From positions 18,703 through 82,702 of the forward strand of contig JBBIVA010000002.1 of assembly GCA_037439945.1 (NCBI GenBank): DNA of 64,000 nt, given 5' to 3'. Numbering within the stretch: position 1 is the stretch's first letter; the number at the start of each line of letters is the position of its first letter. A program made the translations under genes and the position numbers. Shown here one piece after another: positions 1 to 9,470 of this stretch. This DNA comes from CALEUX01 sp037439945 (GTDB lineage: Bacteria; Bacteroidota; Bacteroidia; Bacteroidales; Marinilabiliaceae). The notes below the pieces were generated by a model, which saw only the letters and a list, made by a program, of their open reading frames with translations, was not told the origin of the DNA and did not search any database.

Positions 1-418
1 AAGGCTCCTTTAATCATGGGTAAAAATTTTATGAAATACAAAAGTATAATTTATTAATTGCATATAAAGATCATAAAGAGAAATTAATCAAATGGCAATG
101 GGCTTAAAATTATATCCGGAAGAATTTTCTTCTATAATTAAAATTGCAATCAACATCATCTGCACCAATCTGATTTTCATGTTTAGCCAAAAAGCCTGAA
201 ATTAACTGATATTTCTGTTTATTACATTTTCAACGTCTTTAATGTAATTTGATGTCCGTAATCGCACACCCTTTGTTCCAAAAACAGACAAAAATTTTAA
301 GGAAAAGTATTTTTCGTAATTATTTAATTGCTTAATAAACACCAATTAAAATTTTTTGGCCTAATCCTTGATAGATTGTTTAATCAACTCTCTAAAAAAA
401 AATATAAACATCCTAAAA
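1..418. other. intergenic region upstream of the efflux operon
   Basis: No gene, RNA or repeat is recognisable here. The DNA is very AT-rich, has stops in all frames, and presumably carries the promoter of the efflux operon, but I found no exact TTTG/TAnnTTTG pair. Confidence 0.5.
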
Positions 419-1147
419 ATGAGTAATAGCATTATCAGGGTAGAAACGTTACACAAATCTTATGTAACCGGAAGTAATTCGCTACATGTTCTCAAAGGTA
501 TCGACCTGGATATTAAGCAGGGAGAAATGGTCAGTATAATGGGCTCTTCAGGGTCAGGCAAATCCACTTTATTGAATATACTGGGGATACTTGACTCCCA
601 CGATGCCGGAGGGTATTTTCTGGATGGTATTCGTATCGAAAAAATGAGTGAAACAAAAGCAGCCCAGTATAGAAATAAGTATATCGGCTTTGTATTTCAA
701 TCATTCAACCTTATTTCTTTTAAAAATGCCATGGAAAATGTTGCCCTTCCACTTTATTACCAGGGTGTTAGCCGAAAAAAGCGAAATAATATCGCCCTTG
801 ATTACCTGGGGAAACTTGGATTACGCGATTGGGCAGAACATTTACCATCAGAACTTTCAGGGGGGCAAAAACAGCGTGTTGCCATTGCCAGGGCACTTAT
901 ATCCAATCCGAAAATAATCCTGGCTGATGAACCGACTGGCGCCCTTGACTCACAAACATCTTTGGAAATGATGGATATTTTAAGAGATGTAAATAATTCT
1001 GGCGTTTCAATAATAATTGTTACTCACGAAAATGAAATTGCCAATTGCACACAAAGAATTATCAGGCTCAAAGATGGAGTAATAGAAACCAATAAAGTGA
1101 ACGGAGACTTTCACAAACCGGTGGCCGGAACTGTTGTAACGCAATAA
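419..1147 (+). CDS. MacB/LolD-type ABC transporter ATP-binding protein
   Basis: Cytoplasmic ATPase of a MacB-type exporter, 242 residues. It has Walker A GSSGSGKST at residues 42-50, the signature LSGGQKQRVAIARAL, Walker B ILADEPTGALDS and a downstream switch histidine (VTHE). The reading frame is open further upstream from a TTG at 368, but the leader it would add is low-complexity. The ATG at 419 starts where family homology starts (MSNSIIRVETLHKSY), so I use that. The stop is 12 nt before the first permease gene, and two permeases, an adaptor and a TolC-like channel follow on the same strand. This class usually exports antibiotics, peptides or lipoproteins, and the substrate cannot be read from the sequence. 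Confidence 0.93.
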   Translation: MSNSIIRVETLHKSYVTGSNSLHVLKGIDLDIKQGEMVSIMGSSGSGKSTLLNILGILDSHDAGGYFLDGIRIEKMSETKAAQYRNKYIGFVFQSFNLISFKNAMENVALPLYYQGVSRKKRNNIALDYLGKLGLRDWAEHLPSELSGGQKQRVAIARALISNPKIILADEPTGALDSQTSLEMMDILRDVNNSGVSIIIVTHENEIANCTQRIIRLKDGVIETNKVNGDFHKPVAGTVVTQ

Positions 1148-1159
1148 ATCCAAAAGGTT

Positions 1160-2407
1160 ATGATTGATTATTTTGAAGAAATATTATCCACCCTGCGCCA
1201 AAACAAACTAAGGGCCATTATGACCGGTTTTAGTGTGGCATGGGGTATATTCATGCTAATAATCCTTTTGGGTTCGGGCAGGGGTTTACAAAACGGCATG
1301 GAATTCAACTTTAGGGGCTCGGCAACAAACGCCATCTGGATAAACAGCGGTGAAACATCTGAATCATTTGAGGGCTTCCGAAAAGGCAGGCGTATTCAGT
1401 TTACAAACGAAGATTATGATGCTTTAAAAAGAGAATTATCAGGCATAAAAAACATTTCGGGCCGGATGTATTTGCGTGGCAGTGCACCTTTAACATATAA
1501 AAATGAGTTTGGGGTTTATTCAATAACCTGTGTTATGCCCGAATTTAACGGTATTGAAATTCTCGATATGAAAAAGGGGAGGTTTATTAATGATATTGAT
1601 ATTGATGAAACCCGCAAGGTTATAGTGCTTTCACAGCCAATTGTTGATATTCTTTTCAAGGATGAAGACCCAATGGGCAAATTCATTAAGGTTGGAAGTA
1701 TTCAGTTTAAAGTAGTAGGAATTTTTCAGGATTATCAGCAGGCTGATGCTAAAAAGGTTTTTCTTCCGCTTTCAACAGCCCAGAAAGTTTTTAACGGAGG
1801 TAACAGAATCAGGAATCTGGCTGTAACAACCACTTCAACAACTATTGAGGAAAATAAAAAAATAGAGGATGAAATCCGTAAAATGTTGGCCCGCCGCCAC
1901 AGGTTTGCCGAGAGTGATTCAAAAGCAATTTTTATTTGGAATACTCTGGAAAATTTTACCCAGGCACAGGGAGTTTTTGCTGGTATAAGGCTTTTTGTCT
2001 GGATAATAGGAATAATGACAATTATTGCCGGTATTGTGGGAGTAAGCAATATAATGATTATACTGGTTAAAGAGCGTACCAAGGAAATAGGGATACGTAA
2101 GGCAATTGGAGCAACACCATGGAGTATTATTCGCCTGGTTTTATCAGAATCAGTGTTCATAACAGCCATAGCAGGTTTTTTTGGGTTACTTCTGGGCATG
2201 GGGGTTTTGCATATGGTAAACATGGTTTTACTTAAATCAGCAGAAGCAAATCCTATGATTAACAGAATTTTCTTTAATCCCTCAGCCGATTTTCAGGTTG
2301 CTGTAACCGCCACAATTGTCCTTATTTTTGCCGGTTTAGTTGCAGGGTTTATCCCTGCCCGGAAAGCATCTTCAATTAAGCCAATTGAAGCATTACACGA
2401 TGAGTAA
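1160..2407 (+). CDS. MacB-like ABC transporter permease (first copy)
   Basis: Inner-membrane permease of the MacB/FtsX family, 415 residues. One transmembrane helix lies at about residues 18-40, followed by a large periplasmic MacB_PCD domain to about 270. Three more helices at about 280-305, 330-355 and 380-402 form the FtsX domain. The loop with VKERTKEIGIRKAIGA is the cytoplasmic coupling segment that contacts the ATPase, and the C-terminus IPARKASSIKPIEALHDE is typical. It lies 12 nt after the ATPase gene and 72 nt before a second, homologous permease, so the membrane part is probably a heterodimer, a common Bacteroidota arrangement. Confidence 0.93.
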   Translation: MIDYFEEILSTLRQNKLRAIMTGFSVAWGIFMLIILLGSGRGLQNGMEFNFRGSATNAIWINSGETSESFEGFRKGRRIQFTNEDYDALKRELSGIKNISGRMYLRGSAPLTYKNEFGVYSITCVMPEFNGIEILDMKKGRFINDIDIDETRKVIVLSQPIVDILFKDEDPMGKFIKVGSIQFKVVGIFQDYQQADAKKVFLPLSTAQKVFNGGNRIRNLAVTTTSTTIEENKKIEDEIRKMLARRHRFAESDSKAIFIWNTLENFTQAQGVFAGIRLFVWIIGIMTIIAGIVGVSNIMIILVKERTKEIGIRKAIGATPWSIIRLVLSESVFITAIAGFFGLLLGMGVLHMVNMVLLKSAEANPMINRIFFNPSADFQVAVTATIVLIFAGLVAGFIPARKASSIKPIEALHDE

Positions 2408-2479
2408 ATTTATGGAGATACAGGTAGCGGTTAGGTTATAATTGCCAATAAAATATTAATTAACTAAAATACAGATACT

Positions 2480-3760
2480 GTGTTTGACAGAGATCGCTGG
2501 CAGGAAATATTCTCTGCCATAAAAAAGAATAAGCTTCGTAGTGCTCTGACTGCGTTTGGAGTTTTCTGGGGAATATTTATGCTCGTAGTAATGACCGGAT
2601 CGGGGAATGGGTTGGTAAACGGCATTACAGAGGGCGTTAAGGATTTTGCCACCAACAGTGCATTTGTATGGACCCAAAATACCACAAAGCCTTACAAAGG
2701 ATTTAAACAGGGGCGTTTCTGGAATTTCACCAACCAGGACATGAAAGCTATTCGTGAGCAAATCCCTGAGGTGGATGTTATAGCCCCTCGTTTGTCTGGC
2801 TGGGATATTTCAAGAGGTGAAAATGTTGTGAGGGGACTAAAAACAGGAGGGTTTACAGTAAATGGGGATTATCCTGAATATGATCTTATTGACCCTAACG
2901 CAATTGTACACGGGCGGCTTTTGAACCATGTTGATATGTTGCACCGGCGCAAGGTTTGTATAATTGGAGAACGTGTTTACGAGGTAATGTTTGACAAGGA
3001 CGAAGATCCGGTTGGTAAATACCTGAGAGTAAACGGGGTATATTTTATGGTGGTAGGTGTTTTTAGGTCAAAAAATCCGAATATTAACATTGGCAGTAAT
3101 AAAAAGGAGAGCATTTATCTGCCTTTTACCACAATGCAGCAAACTTTTAACTATGGTAACAGGGTGCATTATTTTGCTTTTACCACTAAAAAGGGTAAAA
3201 GCGTTGAAAAAACAGCCAAGGATGTAATTGAACTGTTAAAACGGAACCACTCAATATCACCCGATGATAAAGACGCTGTTGGCCATGCCAATGTTGAGGA
3301 GCAGGTTAGGACAATGAGCTACCTGTTTATAGGGATTAATGCATTGATTTGGATTGTTGGTATCGGAACCCTTATTGCAGGAGCTGTTGGCATTAGTAAT
3401 ATTATGCTTGTAATAGTAAGGGAGCGAACAAAGGAAATTGGTATTCAAAGAGCTATTGGGGCCAGGCCATGGACAATTATTAGCCAGATTTTAACTGAAT
3501 CAGTTTTTCTTACAACAATTGCTGGGTTTTTGGGCCTGGCTTTTGGCACACTGGTTTTACATGGTGTTGATATGGCTTTAATTCAGGCAACAGCTTCAAA
3601 AGCTTCAACAAACGGAACCTTCTTTAAAAATCCGGAAATTGGGCCTGCAATGGCAATAGCGTCAATAGTGATCCTTGTAATTACCGGGTTGATAGCTGGT
3701 CTTATTCCAGCACAAAAAGCTGTTAGGATCAAACCTATAGAAGCATTGCGGCACGAATAA
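2480..3760 (+). CDS. MacB-like ABC transporter permease (second copy)
   Basis: Paralogue of the preceding permease, 426 residues, with the same 1+3 helix layout. It has a coupling loop VRERTKEIGIQRAIGA and a C-terminus IPAQKAVRIKPIEALRHE. The start is a GTG at 2480; the next in-frame ATG lies inside the first membrane helix and cannot be the start. The opening residues FDRDRWQEIFSAIKKNKLRSALT parallel the IDYFEEILSTLRQNKLRAIMT of the first copy, which supports the GTG. It probably pairs with the first permease on one ATPase dimer. Confidence 0.92.
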   Translation: MFDRDRWQEIFSAIKKNKLRSALTAFGVFWGIFMLVVMTGSGNGLVNGITEGVKDFATNSAFVWTQNTTKPYKGFKQGRFWNFTNQDMKAIREQIPEVDVIAPRLSGWDISRGENVVRGLKTGGFTVNGDYPEYDLIDPNAIVHGRLLNHVDMLHRRKVCIIGERVYEVMFDKDEDPVGKYLRVNGVYFMVVGVFRSKNPNINIGSNKKESIYLPFTTMQQTFNYGNRVHYFAFTTKKGKSVEKTAKDVIELLKRNHSISPDDKDAVGHANVEEQVRTMSYLFIGINALIWIVGIGTLIAGAVGISNIMLVIVRERTKEIGIQRAIGARPWTIISQILTESVFLTTIAGFLGLAFGTLVLHGVDMALIQATASKASTNGTFFKNPEIGPAMAIASIVILVITGLIAGLIPAQKAVRIKPIEALRHE

Positions 3761-3869
3761 TTAATTTTGAAATTATAACGGACAAATAGCCTTTCAATAA
3801 TCATTAAATCAGAAACATAATATACAATTGAAAATTTTTGAAAATTAACTTATCAAAATAATATTGACC

Positions 3870-4952
3870 ATGAAAAAGTTCTTTAAATTTTTAATTCTGT
3901 TTGCTTTTGTGGCGCTTGTTCTTTGGGTATTTGTTTACCTGTATAAGAAGTCAAAAACCCAGCCGGTGGTTTTCGAAACTGAGCTTCCTCAGACCATTAA
4001 TATTATTAAAAAAACAGTAGCCACAGGATCAGTTGTACCACGCAAAGAAATCGCCATTAAACCACAGGAATCCGGAATTATTACCGAAATTTATGTTGAT
4101 GCCGGTGATTTGGTTAGGCAGGGTGATTTAATAGCCAAAATTAGAATCATCCCTGAAATGATTCAGGTTAACGAAGCAGAAAACCGGTTGAAAAAAGCCA
4201 GGCTCGAGTTTGAAAATGCAAAAGTTGAGTATGACCGCAAAAAAAATCTTTATGAGAATAAGGTTATTGCCTTATCTGAATTTCAATCGGAAGAACTGAG
4301 GTTTAATACCCGAAGGGAGGATCTGGAAACATCTGAAAATCACCTTGCACTTATTAAAGAAGGTGTAACCCGCAAAAGTGGTGCGCAAACAAACACCCTG
4401 ATAAGATCAACAACTACAGGCATGGTGCTTGATGTTCCGGTAAAAGAAGGTAACTCGGTTATAAAAAGTAATGCTTTTAACGATGGTACAACAATAGCTG
4501 TTGTTGCCGATATGGCTGAAATGATTTTTATGGGTAATGTTGACGAAACTGAAGTAGGAAAAGTAAAAGAAGGTATGCACCTGTTATTGTCAATTGGTGC
4601 CCTTGAATCAGAATCGTTTGATGCATTTCTCGAGTATATTTCACCAAAAGGTAAAGAGGCAAATGGCGCTATTCAATTTGAAATAAAAGCAGCTGTTAAA
4701 TTGAAGGAAAATCAGTTTATCAGGGCCGGCTATAGTGCAAATGCTGATATAGTTCTTGATCGCAGGGATAGTGTTTTAACAGTTAGTGAAAAATTACTTC
4801 AGTTTAGTAACGACTCTGTTTTTGTTGAGGTTGAAACTGCTCCGCAGATTTTTGAAAAAAGACAGATTAAAACAGGTCTCTCTGATGGCATAAACATTGA
4901 AGTGCTAGAGGGGATCACAAAAGAAGAAAAAATAAAAGTTCCTAAAATTTAA
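3870..4952 (+). CDS. HlyD/MacA-family periplasmic adaptor subunit
   Basis: Membrane-fusion protein joining the inner-membrane permeases to the outer-membrane channel, 360 residues. It has one N-terminal helix at about residues 3-23, then a barrel-sandwich/lipoyl half-motif (SGIITEIYVDAGDLVRQGDLI). An alpha-helical hairpin rich in Glu, Lys and Arg follows at about 90-165, then the second lipoyl half (TTGMVLDVPVKEGNSV) and a beta-barrel region. An in-frame TTG at 3864 would add two residues; the ATG at 3870 is the better start. It lies between the permeases and the TolC homologue, the order expected for a MacA-type adaptor. Confidence 0.92.
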   Translation: MKKFFKFLILFAFVALVLWVFVYLYKKSKTQPVVFETELPQTINIIKKTVATGSVVPRKEIAIKPQESGIITEIYVDAGDLVRQGDLIAKIRIIPEMIQVNEAENRLKKARLEFENAKVEYDRKKNLYENKVIALSEFQSEELRFNTRREDLETSENHLALIKEGVTRKSGAQTNTLIRSTTTGMVLDVPVKEGNSVIKSNAFNDGTTIAVVADMAEMIFMGNVDETEVGKVKEGMHLLLSIGALESESFDAFLEYISPKGKEANGAIQFEIKAAVKLKENQFIRAGYSANADIVLDRRDSVLTVSEKLLQFSNDSVFVEVETAPQIFEKRQIKTGLSDGINIEVLEGITKEEKIKVPKI

Positions 4953-5043
4953 TTTGTATTATTTCAGATGTTTATGTGAAGTTAATAGGGCGGGTTGATC
5001 CTTTTAATCAGGGCTTTTTTAATCATAAAAAACAGAAAAATAT

Positions 5044-6375
5044 ATGAAGAGAACCACATTATTAACAATAATTGCCTTAATTTCCGGGGCAACCATCGTT
5101 GAGGCCCAAACAAAGGAGGTTTGGAGTCTCCAAAAATGTATAAATCACGCACAGGAAAACAATTTAACTATAAAAATGAGGTCACTGGGTGCTGATTATG
5201 CAAAAAATCAATACAATCAGAAAAAGTTTGATCTTGCTCCCAGTTTGAATGCTAATTCCGGATATTCTGTAAGAATGGGCAGGGTACGTAATGAAGTAAA
5301 TTATGAAATTAGTGATGTTACCACAAGCTTTACAGATTTATCAATAAGTTCATCTGTACCTGTTTTTGAAGGGTTTGCGCGTCGCAATACAATTACGCAG
5401 TCGATTATAGATTGGCAAACATCTGTTAAGGATGTTGAAAAGGCAAGAAATGATTTATCATTGAATATTGCTGCCTTATATCTTCAAATACTTTTTGACA
5501 AGGAACTTCTTGAAGCTTCAAAATCGCAACTTGAGTTGGTAAAACTACAGGTTGACCGCACCCAAAGCCTAGTAATGGCAGGGAGCCTGCCCGAGGGGAG
5601 CCTTCTTGAAATTAAGTCACAGGCGTCGCGCGAAGCGTTAAATGTTACAAGGCTGGAAAACAGTCTGAATTTATCATTACTTGATTTGGCCCAGGCACTT
5701 GACCTTGAAAAAGTTGAAAGTTTTGATATTGAAACACCTGCAATTGATGACATATCAGGATTTACTCTTGTTAATGCCGATGAAGCATTTACTTATTCGG
5801 TTGCTGCAATGCCACAAATAGCTGCAGCCGAGTTAAAATTAAAGTCAAGTGAGCTTGATAAAAAAATTGCACAGGGGTATCAATGGCCCAGGCTTTCGCT
5901 ATCGGCTGGGTGGGGAACCTCCGTGGCAAAATTTAAAGGCGACCCCGATTTCAATTTTGGAAGAAGTTTCCGTGATAATGCTACAACTTTTTATGGTTTA
6001 AACCTTAGCATCCCAATTTTTAACGGTTATTCGGTCAGAACAGGGATAAAAAACGCCCAAATAGGAATTTTAAATGCTCAATATGAGGTTGACAGGCAAA
6101 AGCAAATACTAAAAAAAGAGATTCAACAGGCTTCAGCTGATGCTGTTGGTGCTTTAAGACAATACCAGGCCGGAAAATCAGCAGTTGATTCATATGAAGA
6201 ATCTTTTAGATATACCGAAAAACGTTTTGGGGTTGGTATGGTAAATTCAGTTGAATACAATATTGCCAAAACTGAGCTTATTAAGGCCCAGTCTGAATTT
6301 ATTCAAGCTAAATACTCCTATATATTACGTACAAAAATCCTCGATTTTTATATGGGAAAACCCATTGTTTTATAG
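5044..6375 (+). CDS. TolC-family outer membrane efflux protein
   Basis: Outer-membrane exit duct, 443 residues. A signal peptide of about 21 residues ends in VEAQ. Two OEP repeats of long amphipathic helices follow, the first starting WSLQKCINHAQENNLTIKM and the second near residue 265. Segments such as ISSSVPVFEGFARRNT and LNLSIPIFNGYSVRTG are the membrane beta-strand pairs of each repeat. It is the last gene of the efflux cassette and is followed 50 nt later by a strong terminator. Confidence 0.93.
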   Translation: MKRTTLLTIIALISGATIVEAQTKEVWSLQKCINHAQENNLTIKMRSLGADYAKNQYNQKKFDLAPSLNANSGYSVRMGRVRNEVNYEISDVTTSFTDLSISSSVPVFEGFARRNTITQSIIDWQTSVKDVEKARNDLSLNIAALYLQILFDKELLEASKSQLELVKLQVDRTQSLVMAGSLPEGSLLEIKSQASREALNVTRLENSLNLSLLDLAQALDLEKVESFDIETPAIDDISGFTLVNADEAFTYSVAAMPQIAAAELKLKSSELDKKIAQGYQWPRLSLSAGWGTSVAKFKGDPDFNFGRSFRDNATTFYGLNLSIPIFNGYSVRTGIKNAQIGILNAQYEVDRQKQILKKEIQQASADAVGALRQYQAGKSAVDSYEESFRYTEKRFGVGMVNSVEYNIAKTELIKAQSEFIQAKYSYILRTKILDFYMGKPIVL

Positions 6376-6423
6376 TTTTTGGATTTGTTTGTTAATCCCA
6401 CATTAATGGGATATGGTTAGGTT

Positions 6424-6466
6424 AAACTGCTCCACTCTTACTTAATAGGGTGGAGCAGTTTTTTTA
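6424..6466 (+). terminator. Rho-independent terminator of the efflux operon
   Basis: Inverted repeat AAACTGCTCCAC / GTGGAGCAGTTT (12 bp, perfect) with a 14-nt loop, followed by a run of T. It ends the five-gene efflux operon. Confidence 0.9.
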
Positions 6467-6864
6467 TAGTTTGTTTTCCCATTATTTACAATTTATATAA
6501 ATAATCAAATGGCAATATAAATTTTTCAAATTCATCTTTTATAGGCTTTCACATTTACGAAAACATCTGCATAATATATTATCAACTACAGAATGGAAAA
6601 ATGTAATTTTCGCCAGATTGTTGAAAAACTTAAAAACAGGTTATCAGGGTCCAATTATAGTTTTTCAAAATAGATATGGTATTATATAAGGATTGTTAAA
6701 TCCTGACTTGTCCCTTTTTCTTTATGGCATGAAATAAACAAAAAGTACCTGGTGGGCAAATTGGTTTTTTTAATTACTGCCAATATTCAGTGCAGTTTAT
6801 TCCCTATTTGGCTTTAAACTGTACATGGCTTTTTATTAGGGGTTATGTTTATTAAGTAAATGGT
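6467..6864. other. intergenic region between the efflux operon and tsaB
   Basis: AT-rich, with no convincing gene. A 28-codon ORF from the ATG at 6593 has no recognisable features. A TAnnTTTG box (TAACTTTG, 6865-6872) at its right edge is the likely -7 element for tsaB. Confidence 0.5.
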
Positions 6865-6895
6865 TAACTTTGCCAAAGTTTTTTTAATCTTTTCT

Positions 6896-7597
6896 ATGGC
6901 GTTTATTTTATGTATTGAAACATCTACAAACATTTGTTCTGTAGCGTTAACCAGTAACGGAAGTGTAATTTCATTCTTGGAAGAAACTACGCCAAATTCA
7001 CATGCATCAGTTTTAACTGTATTGATAGATAAACTATTAAAAATGAGCAATTTCAACATTGAAAATATTAATGCAGTTGCAGTAAGTAGCGGACCCGGCT
7101 CATATACAGGGTTGAGAATTGGGGTCTCAGTAGCAAAGGGTATTTGTTTTGCTTTAAATAAACCATTAATTTCTCTTGCCTCACTGCAGGTTTTAACCGC
7201 AGCAACCATAGCATCTGCTCAATATGGAGCCAATTCTTTTGAAGGTTTATTATGCCCGATGATTGACGCTCGAAGAATGGAAGTTTATTCAGCCTTATAT
7301 GACCCGAAATTGAATCAACAAGGAGAGATTAAAGCCGAGATTATAAATAGCACAAGTTATAGTGATATTTTAGATTCCGGTAAAATTGTTTTTTCTGGTA
7401 ATGGCTCCTTTAAGGGCAAGGGTGTAATAAACCATAAAAACGCTGTTTTTATTGACAATATTGATCCCAGCGCTAAAAATATGGCAGGACTGGCTAATAA
7501 CGCCTTTGAAAATAAAATTTTTGAAGATGTTGCTTATTTTGAACCATTTTACCTTAAGGATTTTATTGCAACAATACCAAAAAGGAAAGTATTATAG
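6896..7597 (+). CDS. tsaB: tRNA threonylcarbamoyladenosine biosynthesis protein TsaB
   Basis: Non-catalytic ASKHA-fold partner of TsaD and TsaE in making t6A37 on ANN-decoding tRNAs; 233 residues. The start region ILCIETSTNICSVAL and the motif SSGPGSYTGLRIGVSVAKG (about residues 68-86) are diagnostic. The frame is open from an upstream ATG at 6860, but that codon lies in front of a TAACTTTG -7 promoter box at 6865-6872. The family's N-terminus begins at the ATG at 6896 (MAFILCIETST), so I use the later start. It is followed by an unrelated DUF3108 gene with a 205-nt gap. Confidence 0.93.
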   Translation: MAFILCIETSTNICSVALTSNGSVISFLEETTPNSHASVLTVLIDKLLKMSNFNIENINAVAVSSGPGSYTGLRIGVSVAKGICFALNKPLISLASLQVLTAATIASAQYGANSFEGLLCPMIDARRMEVYSALYDPKLNQQGEIKAEIINSTSYSDILDSGKIVFSGNGSFKGKGVINHKNAVFIDNIDPSAKNMAGLANNAFENKIFEDVAYFEPFYLKDFIATIPKRKVL

Positions 7598-7802
7598 ACA
7601 ATGTGATATTTAAATTTTAGTAAAACAGGATTCAGTGTTATAATGAAATATTAAATAGTTTTAAAAACCATTCAAAAAAAAAAAAATCATTTATTACCAT
7701 CGTAACAAGAAAGGCCTGAAAATTGTATAACGGTTATTAAAGTGTTGCTAAATTGCCAAATTTCAATACTTATTGCTGTTTGAATAATTAATTAAAATAC
7801 CT

Positions 7803-8600
7803 ATGAGAACTCTCGGATTTAAATATTTATTAATATTGGCTATTGTTGGTATATTTTCTTTTTTTAATAAAACATTTGCACAAAAACCGTTATCCCGGCC
7901 TGCATATGGTCATGGGGAGGAATTACATTATGTAATGTCCTATGGGTTTATGACAGGGGGAAGAGGGGTACTTTCGGTTAAAGATACAACCTTAAACGGG
8001 AAAATAGTTCAACATATAGTTGGGTCGGCACATACAGTTGGTTTGGCCGATGCAGTTTATAAAATCCGTGACAAATATGAAAGTTTTGTAGATGTAAAAA
8101 CAGATCTTCCGATTAAATCTATCAGAAATATAAAAGAAGGAAGATATCGTTATTACAACGAGGTTCTTTTTGAACATGGCCCCGACTCAACCCGGCTTGT
8201 AAGCCAAAGGTCAGGAAATAAAACAGTTGCACCTAATATTTATGATATCGTATCGGCCTTTTATATTGCCCGGAAAAAGCATTTTAATGATTCATTGGCT
8301 AAAGGCCAGGTTATAGAGATTGTCACTTATTTTTCTGATAAGGAATACCCGTTAAGAATCCGGTTTAAAGGTATTGAAACCATTAATACAAAATTCGGGA
8401 AGCTTGAGTGTTATAAATTTTCGCCAGTAACCGAGGTAGGTCGTTCATTTAAAACCGAAGATGATATGCATGTTTGGATAACCCGCGACCTAAACCGGAT
8501 ACCGGTTCGCATTAAATTCAATCTCGTTGTTGGATCATTTACCTGCGACCTGGAGCAGTTCAGAGGCCTTCAGAACCCGTTCTCCAGTTTTGTTCCATAG
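7803..8600 (+). CDS. DUF3108 domain-containing periplasmic protein
   Basis: 265 residues with a signal peptide ending near TFAQ (residue 26). The rest matches the DUF3108 family: GEELHYVMSYGFMTGGRG near the start, YKIRDKYESFVDVKTDLP in the middle, and a beta-rich C-terminal half ending in VWITRDLNRIPVRIKFNLVVGSF. The family is predicted to form a beta-barrel-like fold in the periplasm and its biochemical role is unknown. It lies 96 nt upstream of efp, which is a frequent neighbour in Bacteroidota as far as I recall, but nothing suggests a shared function. Confidence 0.8.
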   Translation: MRTLGFKYLLILAIVGIFSFFNKTFAQKPLSRPAYGHGEELHYVMSYGFMTGGRGVLSVKDTTLNGKIVQHIVGSAHTVGLADAVYKIRDKYESFVDVKTDLPIKSIRNIKEGRYRYYNEVLFEHGPDSTRLVSQRSGNKTVAPNIYDIVSAFYIARKKHFNDSLAKGQVIEIVTYFSDKEYPLRIRFKGIETINTKFGKLECYKFSPVTEVGRSFKTEDDMHVWITRDLNRIPVRIKFNLVVGSFTCDLEQFRGLQNPFSSFVP

Positions 8601-8696
8601 CCCGATTTTTCAAAATATAAGACCATAATCATTTTTTTTCCATTGATTTGAATTATTTTTGCCACGAAAATAATATTAAACAGAGAAGTTTTTTAT

Positions 8697-9266
8697 ATGG
8701 CAACAACAGCAGATTTTAGGAATGGAATGTGTATTGAGTTCAACGGGCAGTTATTCACAATTGTACAGTTTCAGCACGTAAAACCCGGTAAGGGTCCGGC
8801 ATTTGTCCGCACCAAATTAAAAAACATATCTACAGGCCGTGTTATTGAAAACACTTTTACATCAGGGGTGAAAGTTACCGAGGCAAGGGTAGAACACCGC
8901 CCTCACCAGTTTTTGTATAAAGATGATTCCGGTTACAATTTAATGAACCTGGAGTCATTTGAGCAATTTTCAGTAAATGGATCAATTGTAAGCACTCCGG
9001 AATTGCTTCGTGACGGGCAGGAAGTTGATCTTGTTTACCACGTTGACAGTGAAACTCCCCTATTGGTTAATCTTCCTCAATTTATAGTTTATGAAGTAAC
9101 CTACACTGAGCCGGGTATTAGGGGCGATACTTCATCAACTTCGTCACTTAAGCAGGCTACGATTGACACAGGGGCAATTATAATGGTTCCATTATTTGTT
9201 AATACAGGTGATAAGATTAAAGTTGACACAACTGAAAAAACTTACGTGGAAAGAGTTCGCGAATAA
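8697..9266 (+). CDS. efp: elongation factor P
   Basis: Translation factor that rescues ribosomes stalled on polyproline; 189 residues, the normal length. It has three OB-like domains. The loop that reaches the peptidyl-transferase centre reads HVKPGKGPAF, with the lysine that is the modification site in many EF-Ps. The C-terminal signature appears as GDTSSTSSLKQATIDTGAIIMVPLFVNTGDKI. A TATTTTTG box at 8654-8661 may be the -7 element, though its -33 partner is poor. A terminator follows directly, so the gene is probably monocistronic. Confidence 0.96.
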   Translation: MATTADFRNGMCIEFNGQLFTIVQFQHVKPGKGPAFVRTKLKNISTGRVIENTFTSGVKVTEARVEHRPHQFLYKDDSGYNLMNLESFEQFSVNGSIVSTPELLRDGQEVDLVYHVDSETPLLVNLPQFIVYEVTYTEPGIRGDTSSTSSLKQATIDTGAIIMVPLFVNTGDKIKVDTTEKTYVERVRE

Positions 9267-9288
9267 AATATATATTTAAGAACACTAT

Positions 9289-9330
9289 AAGGATCCAGAT
9301 TCAATGCGTTGTTTTCCGGATCCTTTTTTA
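9289..9330 (+). terminator. Rho-independent terminator of efp
   Basis: AAGGATCC / GGATCCTT stem with a 21-nt loop, followed by T5-6, 22 nt after the efp stop codon. Confidence 0.85.
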
Positions 9331-9470
9331 TATTAATTTAAGGTCATAAATAAAATAAATAATCCCAATTTATTGAATGTAAGGTTAAAATTGTAAACAG
9401 GATTTATTAAATGTTTTTTTGACTAACAATTATTTTTGTAAATTTAGGCAGTACAGAGCAGGTTAAAAGC

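Noticed and set aside
1735..2223. Long antisense ORF inside the first permease gene
   Set aside because: It runs opposite to a well-supported membrane protein and has only the composition expected of a shadow frame, with no start context or family resemblance.
6593..6676. 28-codon ORF downstream of the efflux operon
   Set aside because: No promoter, conserved motif or supporting context; ORFs of this size are expected by chance in AT-rich DNA.
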